DNA of 64,000 nucleotides from Lysobacter_I brunescens (GTDB lineage: Bacteria > Pseudomonadota > Gammaproteobacteria > Xanthomonadales > Xanthomonadaceae): contig NZ_JBHTIF010000001.1 of NCBI RefSeq assembly GCF_042677005.1, forward strand, positions 2,232,001 through 2,296,000. Direction: 5' to 3'. The notes beneath the pieces are model-generated. The model was not told the DNA's origin. It saw only the letters and a program-made list of their open reading frames with translations, and ran no database searches. The translations under genes were made by a program, and so were the position numbers. Shown piece after piece: positions 42,663 to 53,448 of the stretch. Position 1 is the stretch's first letter. Every line of letters starts with the position of its first letter.

Positions 42663-45497
42663 TTAGTTGAACTTGTAATTGATGTTCGCGAAGACTTCGC
42701 GGCCGATCGGGCTGTACGAACGCCAGAAGAACGGATACGAATTGAAGGTATCGTCGCGCGGCGCACCCTTGTCCAGCAGGTTCTGCACGGCGAAGCCGAT
42801 CGTCATCTTGTCCGTGATCTTCTTCTGCAGACCAGCGTTCCAGATGATGTACGGCGCGATGCGATCGGTTTCCGCCCAGTTCGGCAGCGAGCCATTGCGG
42901 AAGCCGTTGACGTTCACCTGCCAGTCGCCGCGTTCCCAGTCCACGCCCCAGTTCAGGCGGCTGCGCTGGTTGAAGTACTGCGGGTTGTCGCGGATGTTGC
43001 GGACTTCCGAACCCGGGAACTCCTGCTCTTCCAGCTTCAGAACGTGGGTCCAGCCCAGGTTGAAGTTGAAGTTGCCGAAGCGATCGGTGTCGAGACGGTA
43101 GCGCGCGGTGGCGTCGATGCCCGACGTTTCGATCATCGCCTGGTTGATCGGGATCGAACGATAGGAACCGACCTGGTCGTCGGTGAACGGACCGGTGCCG
43201 ACGCGGTTCACCAGGCTCAGGAAGTACGCGCAGTCGCTCGAAGAGCTGTTGACCGGGCTGCCGTCACGGCGCTGGCCCAGGCGGCAGTCGGCTTCGTTGC
43301 GGAGCAGGTAATCGGTGCTGATGTCGCTGACCGCACCTTCGAGCTTGATGTTGTACCAGTCGACGCTGATCGACAGGTTGTCGACGATGTCCCACACCAC
43401 GCCGACGGTCGTCGACTTGCCGGTTTCCTCTTCGAGTTCCGGGTTGCCGCGACGCGTGCCGCCGACGGTGTAGACGTAGTCGGGATCGGTACGGCAGGCG
43501 CCGGTCGGGCTGCCACCGTCGCGACGGCAGCGGTATTCGTCGAAGATGCCGACGAAGAAGCCGGACTCGCGCGCGAAGATGTAGTGCATGTCGGGCGCAC
43601 GGAAGCTGGTCGAGTGGTTCGCGCGCAGCAGCAGGTTGCTGAAGGGGCGCCATTCGAGGCCGGCCGACCACGTGGCGGCACCGTCCACCTGGGTGATGTC
43701 GTCGTACTTGTCGTAACGGCCGGCGACATTGAGCTTCAGCGTCTCCAGGACCGGGACGCTGAATTCGATGCCGAGCGCGTAGCGATCACGCTCGCCGCCG
43801 CCGCCGGTACCGGTCAGGTTGTACACGCGCTCGGTGCCGGTGTAGGTCGGCAGGATGCGGGCGTCGGGCTGCAGGTCGTATTCCTGGGAGGCGAATTCGA
43901 TGGTCGCCGCCATGCCGACCGCGCCGGCCGGGAGTTCGAACAGGTCGCCGCTCAGCGTGAAGCCACCCTGGGTGACCTCCGACTGCGCGTCGGTCTTGAC
44001 CTTGGTGATCATCGAATTGAACGCATCGACACCCAGCGGGCTGAAGTAGCGCTGCAGGTTCAGGTTGTAGATGCCGTAGCCGCTGGCCGTGGTGCCCAGG
44101 CGCGGGCCGACGAAGTAGTCGCGGATGTTGTTGGCGAGGAAGCGCGGCTGCTCGCTTTCCAGCTCATAGCGTGCGTGCGAGATGTAGGCTTCCCAGTCGA
44201 AGCGGTTGTCGAACATCGAACCGCGCAGGCCGGTGGCGATGTCGATCGAACGTTCGTCGTACTTGGTCTGCTGCGAACCCAGGCCACCGACTTCGGACGG
44301 CGTGAAGATGCGCTGTGCGTCGACGAAGACGCCGAGGTTCTGCGCGAAGATGATGCCCTGCGCGCCGTTGAGCTGATTGGTGAAGGAGCTTTCCAGCGAC
44401 GAGGACCAGAACTGGGTGCTCGAGGCGACCTTGGCATTGGCCTGCGACAGGCTGACCTGCGCGAAGGCCTGGAGGCCGTCGGTGAAGTCGTACGTGCCGT
44501 AGAAATAGCCGCTCAGGTTGCTGTCGGCGTTGCGGATCTGCTGGGTCGCCGGGAAGCCGTAGTAGCCGCACAGCTGGCCCAGTGCCGGGTTGGTCGGCAC
44601 GCGGAAGGTTTCGAATTCCTGGAAGGTGCCGCCGCAGTTGGCGTCGACGCCGTTCGGCCAGATGCGGGCGCCGCCGGCGCTGCGATTGCGGAGGCGGATG
44701 CCTTCCACGGGCAGCGCGTCGGCGGAGTTGACCGAAGGATCGTCGCGGAAGGAATCCATGAAGTCGCGCTGCGAGGCGAAGATCTCTTCGCGCTCGAGGT
44801 ACTCGACGGCGTAGGTGGCGCTCCACTGGTCACCGGTCTTGCCGCCGACCCACTGCAGGCGCGACGAATCGCCGCCGCCCTGGGTGGTGGTGCCCACGCG
44901 CAGGCTGACTTCGTCGCCTTCGTAGTTGGTCTTCAGGATGATGTTGACCACGCCGGCGACGGCGTCGGAGCCGTAGATCGCCGAGGCGCCGCCCGACAGC
45001 ACTTCGATGCGCGAAATGGCCGAGGCCGGGATGTTGGCCAGGTTCACCGCGTTGGACTGGCTGTTGTAGGGCAACGGATAGTCGGCGGTGCGGCGGCCGT
45101 TGATCAGGACCAGCTGGTAACCCGGGCCGAGGCCGCGCAGGTTGAGGAAGCTGGCGTTCGGCGTGAAGCCGTTCTGATTCAGTTCGTTCTGGACGGTGCC
45201 GGTGAACTGCGAGAGCGAGTTCAGGGCGTCGTAGACGGTGGCGAAACCTTCCTTCTCGATTTCATCCGCAGTCACGATGGTGACCGGCGTCGGGCCTTCG
45301 ACTTCGGCGCGCTTGATGCGCGAACCGGTGACGACGATGCGGTCGAGGTTTTCCTGGGGCTCTGCCTGGGACTGCGCGCTCTGCGCGCCGGTGTCGTTGG
45401 TTTCCTGGGCGAACGCGCCGCCCGAGAACAGCAGCGTCGTCAGAATGGCCGCAGTGAGCGGCTGACGGCGCAGGGAGTAAGTGCTGCGAGTGGTCAT
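42663..45497 (-). CDS. TonB-dependent receptor 2
   Basis: The product has 944 residues and the same layout as receptor 1: signal peptide (LRRQPLTAAILTTLLFSG), a plug with VVTGSRIKRAEVEGPTPV, and a barrel ending NINYKFN. Long stretches are identical or nearly so at DNA level across the plug and several strands. Differences cluster in extracellular loops, suggesting a tandem duplication that has begun to split ligand range. The ATG at 45497 with AGGAAACTCC is preferred over the open frame start at 45554. A conserved leader (GGAGGTTACGATG, then CGATTTTAA) precedes both receptors. Confidence 0.93.
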   Translation of the reverse strand: MTTRSTYSLRRQPLTAAILTTLLFSGGAFAQETNDTGAQSAQSQAEPQENLDRIVVTGSRIKRAEVEGPTPVTIVTADEIEKEGFATVYDALNSLSQFTGTVQNELNQNGFTPNASFLNLRGLGPGYQLVLINGRRTADYPLPYNSQSNAVNLANIPASAISRIEVLSGGASAIYGSDAVAGVVNIILKTNYEGDEVSLRVGTTTQGGGDSSRLQWVGGKTGDQWSATYAVEYLEREEIFASQRDFMDSFRDDPSVNSADALPVEGIRLRNRSAGGARIWPNGVDANCGGTFQEFETFRVPTNPALGQLCGYYGFPATQQIRNADSNLSGYFYGTYDFTDGLQAFAQVSLSQANAKVASSTQFWSSSLESSFTNQLNGAQGIIFAQNLGVFVDAQRIFTPSEVGGLGSQQTKYDERSIDIATGLRGSMFDNRFDWEAYISHARYELESEQPRFLANNIRDYFVGPRLGTTASGYGIYNLNLQRYFSPLGVDAFNSMITKVKTDAQSEVTQGGFTLSGDLFELPAGAVGMAATIEFASQEYDLQPDARILPTYTGTERVYNLTGTGGGGERDRYALGIEFSVPVLETLKLNVAGRYDKYDDITQVDGAATWSAGLEWRPFSNLLLRANHSTSFRAPDMHYIFARESGFFVGIFDEYRCRRDGGSPTGACRTDPDYVYTVGGTRRGNPELEEETGKSTTVGVVWDIVDNLSISVDWYNIKLEGAVSDISTDYLLRNEADCRLGQRRDGSPVNSSSSDCAYFLSLVNRVGTGPFTDDQVGSYRSIPINQAMIETSGIDATARYRLDTDRFGNFNFNLGWTHVLKLEEQEFPGSEVRNIRDNPQYFNQRSRLNWGVDWERGDWQVNVNGFRNGSLPNWAETDRIAPYIIWNAGLQKKITDKMTIGFAVQNLLDKGAPRDDTFNSYPFFWRSYSPIGREVFANINYKFN

Positions 45498-45979
45498 GGA
45501 GTTTCCTGGATGGCTAACTTGCTTGCGGAGGTTACGATGGCCCGGAAAGGACATCAGGTCGATTTTAACATGTTTTTAATGGGGGTCGCCGGCCTGCAGG
45601 TCGTGACTTAAGACACTCCTCGTGGATCGAGGCCATCAGCGGACATCTCCTCGGTATCGAGCAAACTCGGTCAACGCGACCGCATTCCGACCCAGGCGCG
45701 TGATCCGTGTCGAAGCGCCGTGAACCATCGAGGGCTCGCGTCGGATGCACGCGTCGAGGATTCCGGCCGATTCGCCACGGCCGGACATGGGGACCCTGGC
45801 CCCGGCGTGGTCCGACCTGCCGCTCGTCCCCCGGCTGTGGCACACTGGCCGTGCGCATGCGCATGCCCGGGGGACGGGCGCGTGGCGTATCGAACATTTC
45901 AGGGGCCGGTCCACGGATGTGTCGTCGCCATCGGGCGACCCGGGTCATCGGGCGGGTAACCAGTTACGGGAGCAGTGGA
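45498..45979. other. Intergenic region with TonB receptor 2 leader
   Basis: This is 482 bp between divergent genes. The part at 45525-45580 holds the GGAGGTTACGATG and CGATTTTAA elements shared with the leader upstream of receptor 1 (42460-42510). The rest has no supported gene. Confidence 0.45.
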
Positions 45980-47620
45980 ATGAGTCGCACCACATTGATG
46001 GCGCAGCTGATGCGCCTTGCGCGTTTGTCGGCGCATTGCGAGACCACGGGACAGAGCGCGCAGGAAGCGATCGAACGGACGGCCGAACAGGAGGCACTCG
46101 GCAATGCCGGGCGCCGCCGGTTCGCGCAGGGGGCCACCGCCGCAGCTGCGGTCGCTGCGACCGGTGCCATGGCGCCAGGCGCCTTCGCCAAGGTCGGGCG
46201 CATCCGCACGGCCTGGAAGCGGGCCACCGCCACCGAGAACGTGGCCGTGGTCGGCGCCGGTCTGGCCGGCCTGTCCGCTGCCACCGAGCTGGCGCGGCGC
46301 GGCATCAGTGCCCGGGTCTTCGAGGCCGACAACCGCGTCGGCGGTCGCGTGCACAGCGTGCGCGGCGTCTTCCCCGGCCAGGTGGCGGAACTCGGCGGCG
46401 AGTTCATCGGCACCTCGCACAACATGATGCTGGGCTATGCCCGCATGCTCGGGCTGACGCTGGAGGACGCTTCGCTCTTCCCGGGCAGCCGCTATTTCGA
46501 TTTCGGCGGCCAGCGCTACAGCGAAGCGCAGATGGTCGAGGAGTTCCGCGGCTTCGCGGCGTCCATGCGCCAGGATCTCGGTACCCTGGGCACGCCGACC
46601 GCCGACCGCTTCACCGAGGCCGAAAGCCTGTACGACTACATGAGCCTCGACGATTACCTGATCCTGCACGGCGCCGGCGACAGGCTGCGCAGGCTGATCG
46701 GCGCGGCCTACGCCACCGAGTACGGCACCGGCATCGACCAGACCAGCGCGCTGAGCTTCCTGCGCTTCGCGCATGCGGACAAGCGCAGCAAGTTCGCCGC
46801 GTTCGGTATGCAGGCCGACGTGCACCTGCACGTGGTCGAGGGCACCGATCGCATCGCGACCGGCCTGGCCGAACGCCTCCCCGTGCCGCCGACCCTTGGC
46901 CATCGCCTGGTCGCGATGCACAAGCGCGCCAACGGGCAGATCCGCCTCACCTTCGACGTGGCGGGCAAGACCGTGCAGAGCGACCACGATGCCGTGGTGA
47001 TGACCCTGCCGTTCACCGTGCTGCGCCGCATCCAGCTGGACAGCAGCCTGGGCCTGCCGGCGTGGAAGCGCTTCGCGATCAACAGCGCCGTCGCCGGCGA
47101 CAACAGCAAGCTGATGGTCGGCTTCAAGCAATCGTTCTGGTACACCCGGCACGGCCTCAACGGCAGCGGCTACAGCGATCGCCCCGGCCTGCAGGCCACG
47201 TGGGAAACGAATGCGGTCAAGGGTGGCGCGGAAGGCGCCATCCTCACCCGCTACCTCGGCGGACAGGCGGCGCGCACCCAGGACGATCGCCGCCTGCAGT
47301 CCGATGCGAACCGCTTCCTGCGCGATCTCGAAGTCGTGCTGCCGGGTGCGATCAACGCGGCGCGCCGCAACGGCAATGGCCAGGTGATCGCCGCCGGCGC
47401 CAACTGGTCGACGAACCCGCTGTCGAGGGGCTCCTACGCCAGCACGCGCCCGGGCTACTTCACCACGGCCGCGCACAATGAGGCCAAGCCGATCGGCAAC
47501 TTGATGTTCGCGGGCGACCACACCAGCAGCTTCTACGAGTGGCAGGGCTTCATGGAAGGCGCGGCGCTGTCGGGCCTGCGTGCGGCCGGCGAAGTGTTCG
47601 GCTACCTGCGCGGACGCTGA
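45980..47620 (+). CDS. Flavin-containing amine oxidase
   Basis: The product has 546 residues. After a 45-residue leader, GRRRFAQG plus an Ala-rich stretch is a Tat-type signal. The FAD-binding motif VVGAGLAGLSAATELARRG follows (about 89-107), then RVGGRVHS and AELGGEFIG. The C-terminal FAGDHTSSFYEWQGFMEGA is the amine oxidase flavin-contact segment. It oxidises amines (polyamines, monoamines or L-amino acids), giving aldehyde or keto acid, ammonia and H2O2. The ATG has GGGAG nine bases upstream. A strong terminator follows. Confidence 0.92.
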   Translation: MSRTTLMAQLMRLARLSAHCETTGQSAQEAIERTAEQEALGNAGRRRFAQGATAAAAVAATGAMAPGAFAKVGRIRTAWKRATATENVAVVGAGLAGLSAATELARRGISARVFEADNRVGGRVHSVRGVFPGQVAELGGEFIGTSHNMMLGYARMLGLTLEDASLFPGSRYFDFGGQRYSEAQMVEEFRGFAASMRQDLGTLGTPTADRFTEAESLYDYMSLDDYLILHGAGDRLRRLIGAAYATEYGTGIDQTSALSFLRFAHADKRSKFAAFGMQADVHLHVVEGTDRIATGLAERLPVPPTLGHRLVAMHKRANGQIRLTFDVAGKTVQSDHDAVVMTLPFTVLRRIQLDSSLGLPAWKRFAINSAVAGDNSKLMVGFKQSFWYTRHGLNGSGYSDRPGLQATWETNAVKGGAEGAILTRYLGGQAARTQDDRRLQSDANRFLRDLEVVLPGAINAARRNGNGQVIAAGANWSTNPLSRGSYASTRPGYFTTAAHNEAKPIGNLMFAGDHTSSFYEWQGFMEGAALSGLRAAGEVFGYLRGR

Positions 47621-47655
47621 TCCTCGCGCATCTCGCTCCGCATCGGCGGCATCGC

Positions 47656-47687
47656 GACAGGGCGGCTTCGGCCGCCCTGTCTGTTTT
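47656..47687 (+). terminator. Rho-independent terminator of the amine oxidase gene
   Basis: GACAGGGCGGC, TTCG tetraloop, GCCGCCCTGTC (47656-47681) followed by TGTTTT. Confidence 0.9.
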
Positions 47688-47808
47688 GACAGCGGTCCAG
47701 GCATGCGCAAACGCGCCCGTCGACCCGGCGGATGGCGCAGAATGCCTCCAAAGGGAGGGGCAGCCACAGGCTGTGCCCAGGACATGGACCGACAGGGAAG
47801 GGGGCGTG

Positions 47809-49347
47809 ATGTTCGATGCGGACAAGGATGTGGATTCACGGGATCCGGGGCAGGGCAGCGTGATGGACAACGGTGCGCGGTCTGGCGTCGCAATGACGCG
47901 GCGCACCTTCCTGCGCACCGGTGCGGGGCTCGCGTTCGCTGCGGGCCTGCCCGGCTGGCTTTCCGGCTGTGCGAGCGGGCGCGTTGCGGGTTCGCCGCCC
48001 TGGGCCGAATTGGCGGCCAGCCTGCAGGGCACGCTACTGCTGCCGCAGTCGCCCGATTTCCGCCAGGTCGCAGCGCCTTGGGCGTTGCAGTACGCCTCGC
48101 GCCTGCCGCAGGCGATCGCGATGTGCGCCAGTGAAGCCGATGTGCGCAACAGCGTGCTGTGGTCGCAGGCGTACGAGGTGCCGCTCGTGGCGCGCAGCGG
48201 CGGGCATTCGTATGCCGGCTATTCGACGACGCCCGGCCTGATGATCAATGTCTCGCAGATGCATGCGGTGGAGATCGATCCCGCGACCGGCGTGGCCCGA
48301 TTGGGCGGCGGTGCGCGCAACCGCAATGTCTATGCGGCCTGTCGTCCGTACGGGCGCGCGGTGACGCATGGTCGTTGCAAGGAAGTCGGCGTGGCGGGGC
48401 TGGTGCTCGGCGGCGGCATCGGCTTCAACATGCGTGCGCATGGCCTGACCTGCGATGGCCTGAAGGAGACCCGCATCGTGCTGGCCGACGGTCGCGCGCT
48501 GAACTGCAGCGAGCGCGAGAACAGCGACCTGTTCTGGGCCTGTCGCGGTGCGGGCGGCGGCAACTTCGGCATCAACACCGGCTTCACCTTCCAGACCTTC
48601 GAGGTCGGGAACTACACGGTTTTCGAACTGGCCTGGAACGATCGCCTCGCCGAAGTATTCGATGCGCTGCAGACGATGGCGCTGTCGGCGCCGGACACGC
48701 TGGGCATGAAGCTGAGCGTCGTCGCCCGTGCGGGCGCGCCGGGGTTGACGCTGTCGATCCTCGGCCAGCTCGCGGGTACGCGCGAGCAGCTCGCGTCCCT
48801 GCTGGCGCCTGTCCATGCGGTGCAGCGGCCTTCGAAGCAGACGGTCGAATCGATGGCCTACTGGGATGCACAGGAATTCCTGTCCGAGGAGGGCTATCCC
48901 GAGTATTCGCACGAGCGCTCGCGCTTCGTGCCCGATTCGCTGTCGCCCGCCGCGATCGCCACCATTCTCGAAGAATTGCGCGCCTGGCCCGGCACGAACG
49001 TGGCGGCGACCTGGAAGTTCTTCCTGATGGGCGGCGCGATCGATCGCCTGGCGCCGACGCAGACCGCATTCGTGCATCGCCGCAACACGATGATCTCCAG
49101 CATCGAGCTGGAATGGAACGCGCAGGATCCGCAGGCGCGCGTCGAACGCAACCAGCTGTGGCTGTCGCGTTTCCACGATCGCATGGAACGCTACACCTCG
49201 TCCTTCTGCTACCAGAATTTCATCGACCCAGCGCAGCGCGATTACCTGCACGCCTACTACGGCGAGAACCTGGCCAGGCTCCGCGAGATCAAGCGCAGTT
49301 ACGACCCGAAGAACGTGTTCCGCTATCCGCAGTCGATTCCGGTCTGA
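47809..49347 (+). CDS. Exported BBE-type FAD-linked oxidoreductase
   Basis: The product has 512 residues. A Tat signal (MTRRTFLRTGAG at about 29-40) is followed by a possible lipobox, LSGC. The PCMH FAD-binding domain has His133 in RSGGHSYAG and Cys190 in HGRCKEVGVAGLVLGGG. These are the two residues that bind FAD bicovalently in berberine-bridge-like enzymes. A BBE C-terminal segment follows (YQNFIDPAQRDYLHAYYGEN, SYDPKNVFRYPQSIP). It oxidises sugars or secondary metabolites. The ATG at 47809 with GGAAGGGGG is chosen; 47893, at the Tat motif, is an alternative. Confidence 0.9.
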   Translation: MFDADKDVDSRDPGQGSVMDNGARSGVAMTRRTFLRTGAGLAFAAGLPGWLSGCASGRVAGSPPWAELAASLQGTLLLPQSPDFRQVAAPWALQYASRLPQAIAMCASEADVRNSVLWSQAYEVPLVARSGGHSYAGYSTTPGLMINVSQMHAVEIDPATGVARLGGGARNRNVYAACRPYGRAVTHGRCKEVGVAGLVLGGGIGFNMRAHGLTCDGLKETRIVLADGRALNCSERENSDLFWACRGAGGGNFGINTGFTFQTFEVGNYTVFELAWNDRLAEVFDALQTMALSAPDTLGMKLSVVARAGAPGLTLSILGQLAGTREQLASLLAPVHAVQRPSKQTVESMAYWDAQEFLSEEGYPEYSHERSRFVPDSLSPAAIATILEELRAWPGTNVAATWKFFLMGGAIDRLAPTQTAFVHRRNTMISSIELEWNAQDPQARVERNQLWLSRFHDRMERYTSSFCYQNFIDPAQRDYLHAYYGENLARLREIKRSYDPKNVFRYPQSIPV

Positions 49348-49432
49348 AGGCGTGCGCATGCAGGACCGGCATTGGGACTGCATGCGCGTCGGCGTATGCT
49401 GGTGCGCAGGCGGATGGAAGTGACTGGATCGC

Positions 49433-50197
49433 ATGCGTGGATCGGAACATCACCCCGGTGAGGTGCTGCGACGCCTGGATCGGGCGAGGTTGCAGGACCT
49501 GCTCGTGGCCTATTACCGCGACCTGGGCTGGTGGGTGGAGCGCGCGAGGGGCGACGCCGATTTCGACGATGCGGCCTGGCTGCTGAAACGCGATCGCGAG
49601 GTGCTCCTGCTCGACTGTCGCCACTGGGACAGCGCGCATCGGCCGCAGGATGCGGTGTCGTCGCTGGTGCGCGATCTCGGTCGCGCAGGTGCGAATGGCG
49701 GGGTCCTCGTCGACCGCAGGCCGTTCGCGCGCGCGGACCACGAGGCGGCCAATCGCCACGGCCATGTCAGGCTCATCGATGCGCGCGATCTGGATGGCAT
49801 GCTGGGCGAGCTGCCCGAACAGCGCGGCCAGGCCGATCCTTTCGTCGATCCGTCCGAAAGGCATTTGCCCGTGCCGGAGGTCGCGCGCCCGCGTCCTCGC
49901 ACCGCGCGCCCGGCTCGGCGGGGCAATGCAGTCTGGTGGCTGATCGCGTTGGGCTGCCTCGTGGTGTTCGTGCTGCTGGTGCGTGCGCTGCTCGCGCGGA
50001 CGGCCGATACCGCCGTGCCGCCGGATGTCTCGTCGCCTCCCGCCCGCGATCGGCAGGCGCCGGTGGTCGAGATGGCGCCCGTGCGCGTGCCAGCGCCGAT
50101 CCGCGCGCAGGCCATGCCGGATGCCGTGACTGTCGATGGCGACAGGCGCGACGAGCAGGCCATGCGCCTGATCGAGGAGAGCACGCCCGAAATGTAA
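49433..50197 (+). CDS. Mrr-like restriction-endonuclease-fold membrane protein
   Basis: The product has 254 residues. An Mrr_cat-like region (about 15-125) shows LLVAYYRDLGWWVERARGD, DFDDAAWLLKRD, EVLLLDCRHW and a GGVLVDRRPFARADHEAAN strand-helix. The usual catalytic Gln/Glu-x-Lys is CRH here, so the Lys is missing. A membrane helix (about 166-185) and a Pro/Ala-rich tail follow. It is probably not an active nuclease. Membrane-tethered Mrr-fold proteins are common, but their role is unclear. Confidence 0.75.
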   Translation: MRGSEHHPGEVLRRLDRARLQDLLVAYYRDLGWWVERARGDADFDDAAWLLKRDREVLLLDCRHWDSAHRPQDAVSSLVRDLGRAGANGGVLVDRRPFARADHEAANRHGHVRLIDARDLDGMLGELPEQRGQADPFVDPSERHLPVPEVARPRPRTARPARRGNAVWWLIALGCLVVFVLLVRALLARTADTAVPPDVSSPPARDRQAPVVEMAPVRVPAPIRAQAMPDAVTVDGDRRDEQAMRLIEESTPEM

Positions 50198-50198
50198 C

Positions 50199-50229
50199 CT
50201 CCGGCGGCGACATCGCGTCGCCGCCGGAG
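50199..50229. terminator. Bidirectional terminator hairpin
   Basis: A 12-bp stem (CTCCGGCGGCGA/TCGCCGCCGGAG) with a 7-nt loop lies between the convergent Mrr-like and M4 protease genes. The flanking T-rich tract is weak on both strands. Confidence 0.6.
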
Positions 50230-50259
50230 TCGTGCATGTGTCGCTGCGATCCGGCTGGA

Positions 50260-51804
<1,545 letters not shown>

Positions 51805-52159
51805 TGCGTGACTCTCCCTGTGATCGAAATGGATGATGTCCAAGCGCCGCATGGCGGCATGCGCCGGCACGACGATGCATCCCGCGTCGGCGGGTGGCCG
51901 TGTCCGGTATTCCCTGCACTGATCTGCCGCAGCGTTGTGCGGCGCATCGACGCTAGCCGTGCTGCATTGCGATGGTCAACGGCGCGCCGATGCGCGTGCG
52001 ACCTTTGCGTCCGAATGAATCAAAACGTTGATGATTTGCGTGCGCTGTTGCGATTTCCGTCACGGAGCGATGCGCCATCTCGCCTGCGTTACATTGTTTC
52101 GTTGCGCGAATGTCCCGGGACAAGCGCCTGTGATGCAGGCTTCGAGCGGTCTAGCGCGG
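51805..52159. other. Intergenic region, nothing recognised
   Basis: This is 355 bp upstream of the M4 gene and presumably holds its promoter. An AT-richer stretch (aatcaaaacgttgatgattt, 52017-52036) contains an imperfect palindrome centred on AACGTT. Confidence 0.35.
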
Positions 52160-53317
52160 TCAGCGCGGCACGCGCGCAATGCAGTCGCGGTAGCGCTTGT
52201 CGACGCGGTTCGCGAACCAGGCCGTGGTGAGCCGGCGGGTGATCTTCGGGCTCTCCAGGCGGATGCGCGGCAGCATCGCGCGCGGCAATGGCTTGCCCTT
52301 GCGCTTGTCCGCGATCTCGAAGACCCGCGTGTACAGCGCGCTGTCCTCGAAATCGTGGCGGTGCGCGTTCGACAGCGCCCGGCGGATCTGCGCAGCGTCC
52401 ATGCCGAGCTTCGGCGCAAGCGTGCGCACCGCGCGTTCCGTGTCGCCGATACCGTCGCTGCCTTTCTGGCGACGATGGCGGATCAGGTCGCCATCCAGGT
52501 CGAGCGGGATGCCGGTCGCCACCGACACCGCATTCTGGAACGCCGCATTCCGGCTGGCGTAGCGTCCCGCGTTGAAGTCGGCGAAACGGTGGATGGGTTT
52601 CTCGTAGGAGGCCGGGTAGTCGAGCAGGTGCGCGATGCCGAAATACATGCCGCCGCGCCGGGTGAAGACCTCGTGCCGGATCGAGCCGGCATGCGCGAAC
52701 GGATAGGCGCGGTCGTCGGCATGCGCTTCGGCGAAGGCGATGCTGACCTGCATCGGCCCGCCAGTGCGGACGGGGTTGGCGTCGGCGAGCAGGCGCCGGC
52801 CCAGCGGCACCTTCGCGATCAGTTCCTCGAACAGGTCGCTGAGTTCCTTTTCGGTTTCGACGGCGGCGATGCGCTGGTCCCAGGTGCGGCCGTCGGGCGA
52901 TTCCAGCTGCAGCGCGGCGCGCACCAGGAACAGCGGTACGTGCTTGCGTTCGGCCCTCGCCTCGATCTCTTTCCGCGCGATCCGACCGAGCCCGGGTACT
53001 TTGGGCTGTGGGCTGAAGTTGGATTCCTGGTCGGTCACCGCGATGACCGCACAGAGATTCGAATGCGAGGGGTCCAGGTCCAGCGCGGCGAACGCGGCCT
53101 GGATGTCCTGCGCCCAGGCCGCGCGCTCCTTCACGTGGCGTGGCATCAGGCGTTCGAGGGTCCGTCGGGTCTGTTCGGGGCTGGGCCGCGTGGCGCTGCC
53201 GTCGCAGCCGGCCAGCAGGGCGATGCCGACGATCAGGGCCGTGGCCTGGCGCAGCAGGCGGGCGAGGGCGGGGCGCGAGCTGCGCACGGGTGAGGTCAGG
53301 GATCGGGCTGGCGGCAT
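52160..53317 (-). CDS. DUF1615 family lipoprotein
   Basis: The product has 385 residues. The N-terminal signal ends in the lipobox LLAGC (about residues 32-36). The mature part is a helical, lysozyme-like-sized domain with CAVIAVTDQESNFSPQP (a Glu in TDQESNF, reminiscent of transglycosylase catalytic motifs) and GGPMQVSIAFAEAH, GMYFGIAHLLDYPA and FADFNAGRYASRNAAFQ. This is the DUF1615 pattern. A role in cell wall turnover is suggested by the GGPMQV and FNAG motifs but is not proven. The ATG at 53317 starts the signal. Confidence 0.88.
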   Translation of the reverse strand: MPPARSLTSPVRSSRPALARLLRQATALIVGIALLAGCDGSATRPSPEQTRRTLERLMPRHVKERAAWAQDIQAAFAALDLDPSHSNLCAVIAVTDQESNFSPQPKVPGLGRIARKEIEARAERKHVPLFLVRAALQLESPDGRTWDQRIAAVETEKELSDLFEELIAKVPLGRRLLADANPVRTGGPMQVSIAFAEAHADDRAYPFAHAGSIRHEVFTRRGGMYFGIAHLLDYPASYEKPIHRFADFNAGRYASRNAAFQNAVSVATGIPLDLDGDLIRHRRQKGSDGIGDTERAVRTLAPKLGMDAAQIRRALSNAHRHDFEDSALYTRVFEIADKRKGKPLPRAMLPRIRLESPKITRRLTTAWFANRVDKRYRDCIARVPR

Positions 53318-53448
53318 GCGCGCGACTCTAGCCGGGCGGCCCCGCAGCCGGGAAGCGCGCGCGTCCGACCGTTCAGTGCATCCGCTGCAACCGTCGCCCG
53401 TCCCCGCCCCCGCTTCGCGCCGGCCGGCGGGAGCCCGTCCCGGACGGG

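Noticed and set aside
45899..47893. 664-codon minus-strand frame opposite the amine oxidase
   Set aside because: Shadow frame; the plus strand has FAD motifs, a ribosome site and a terminator.
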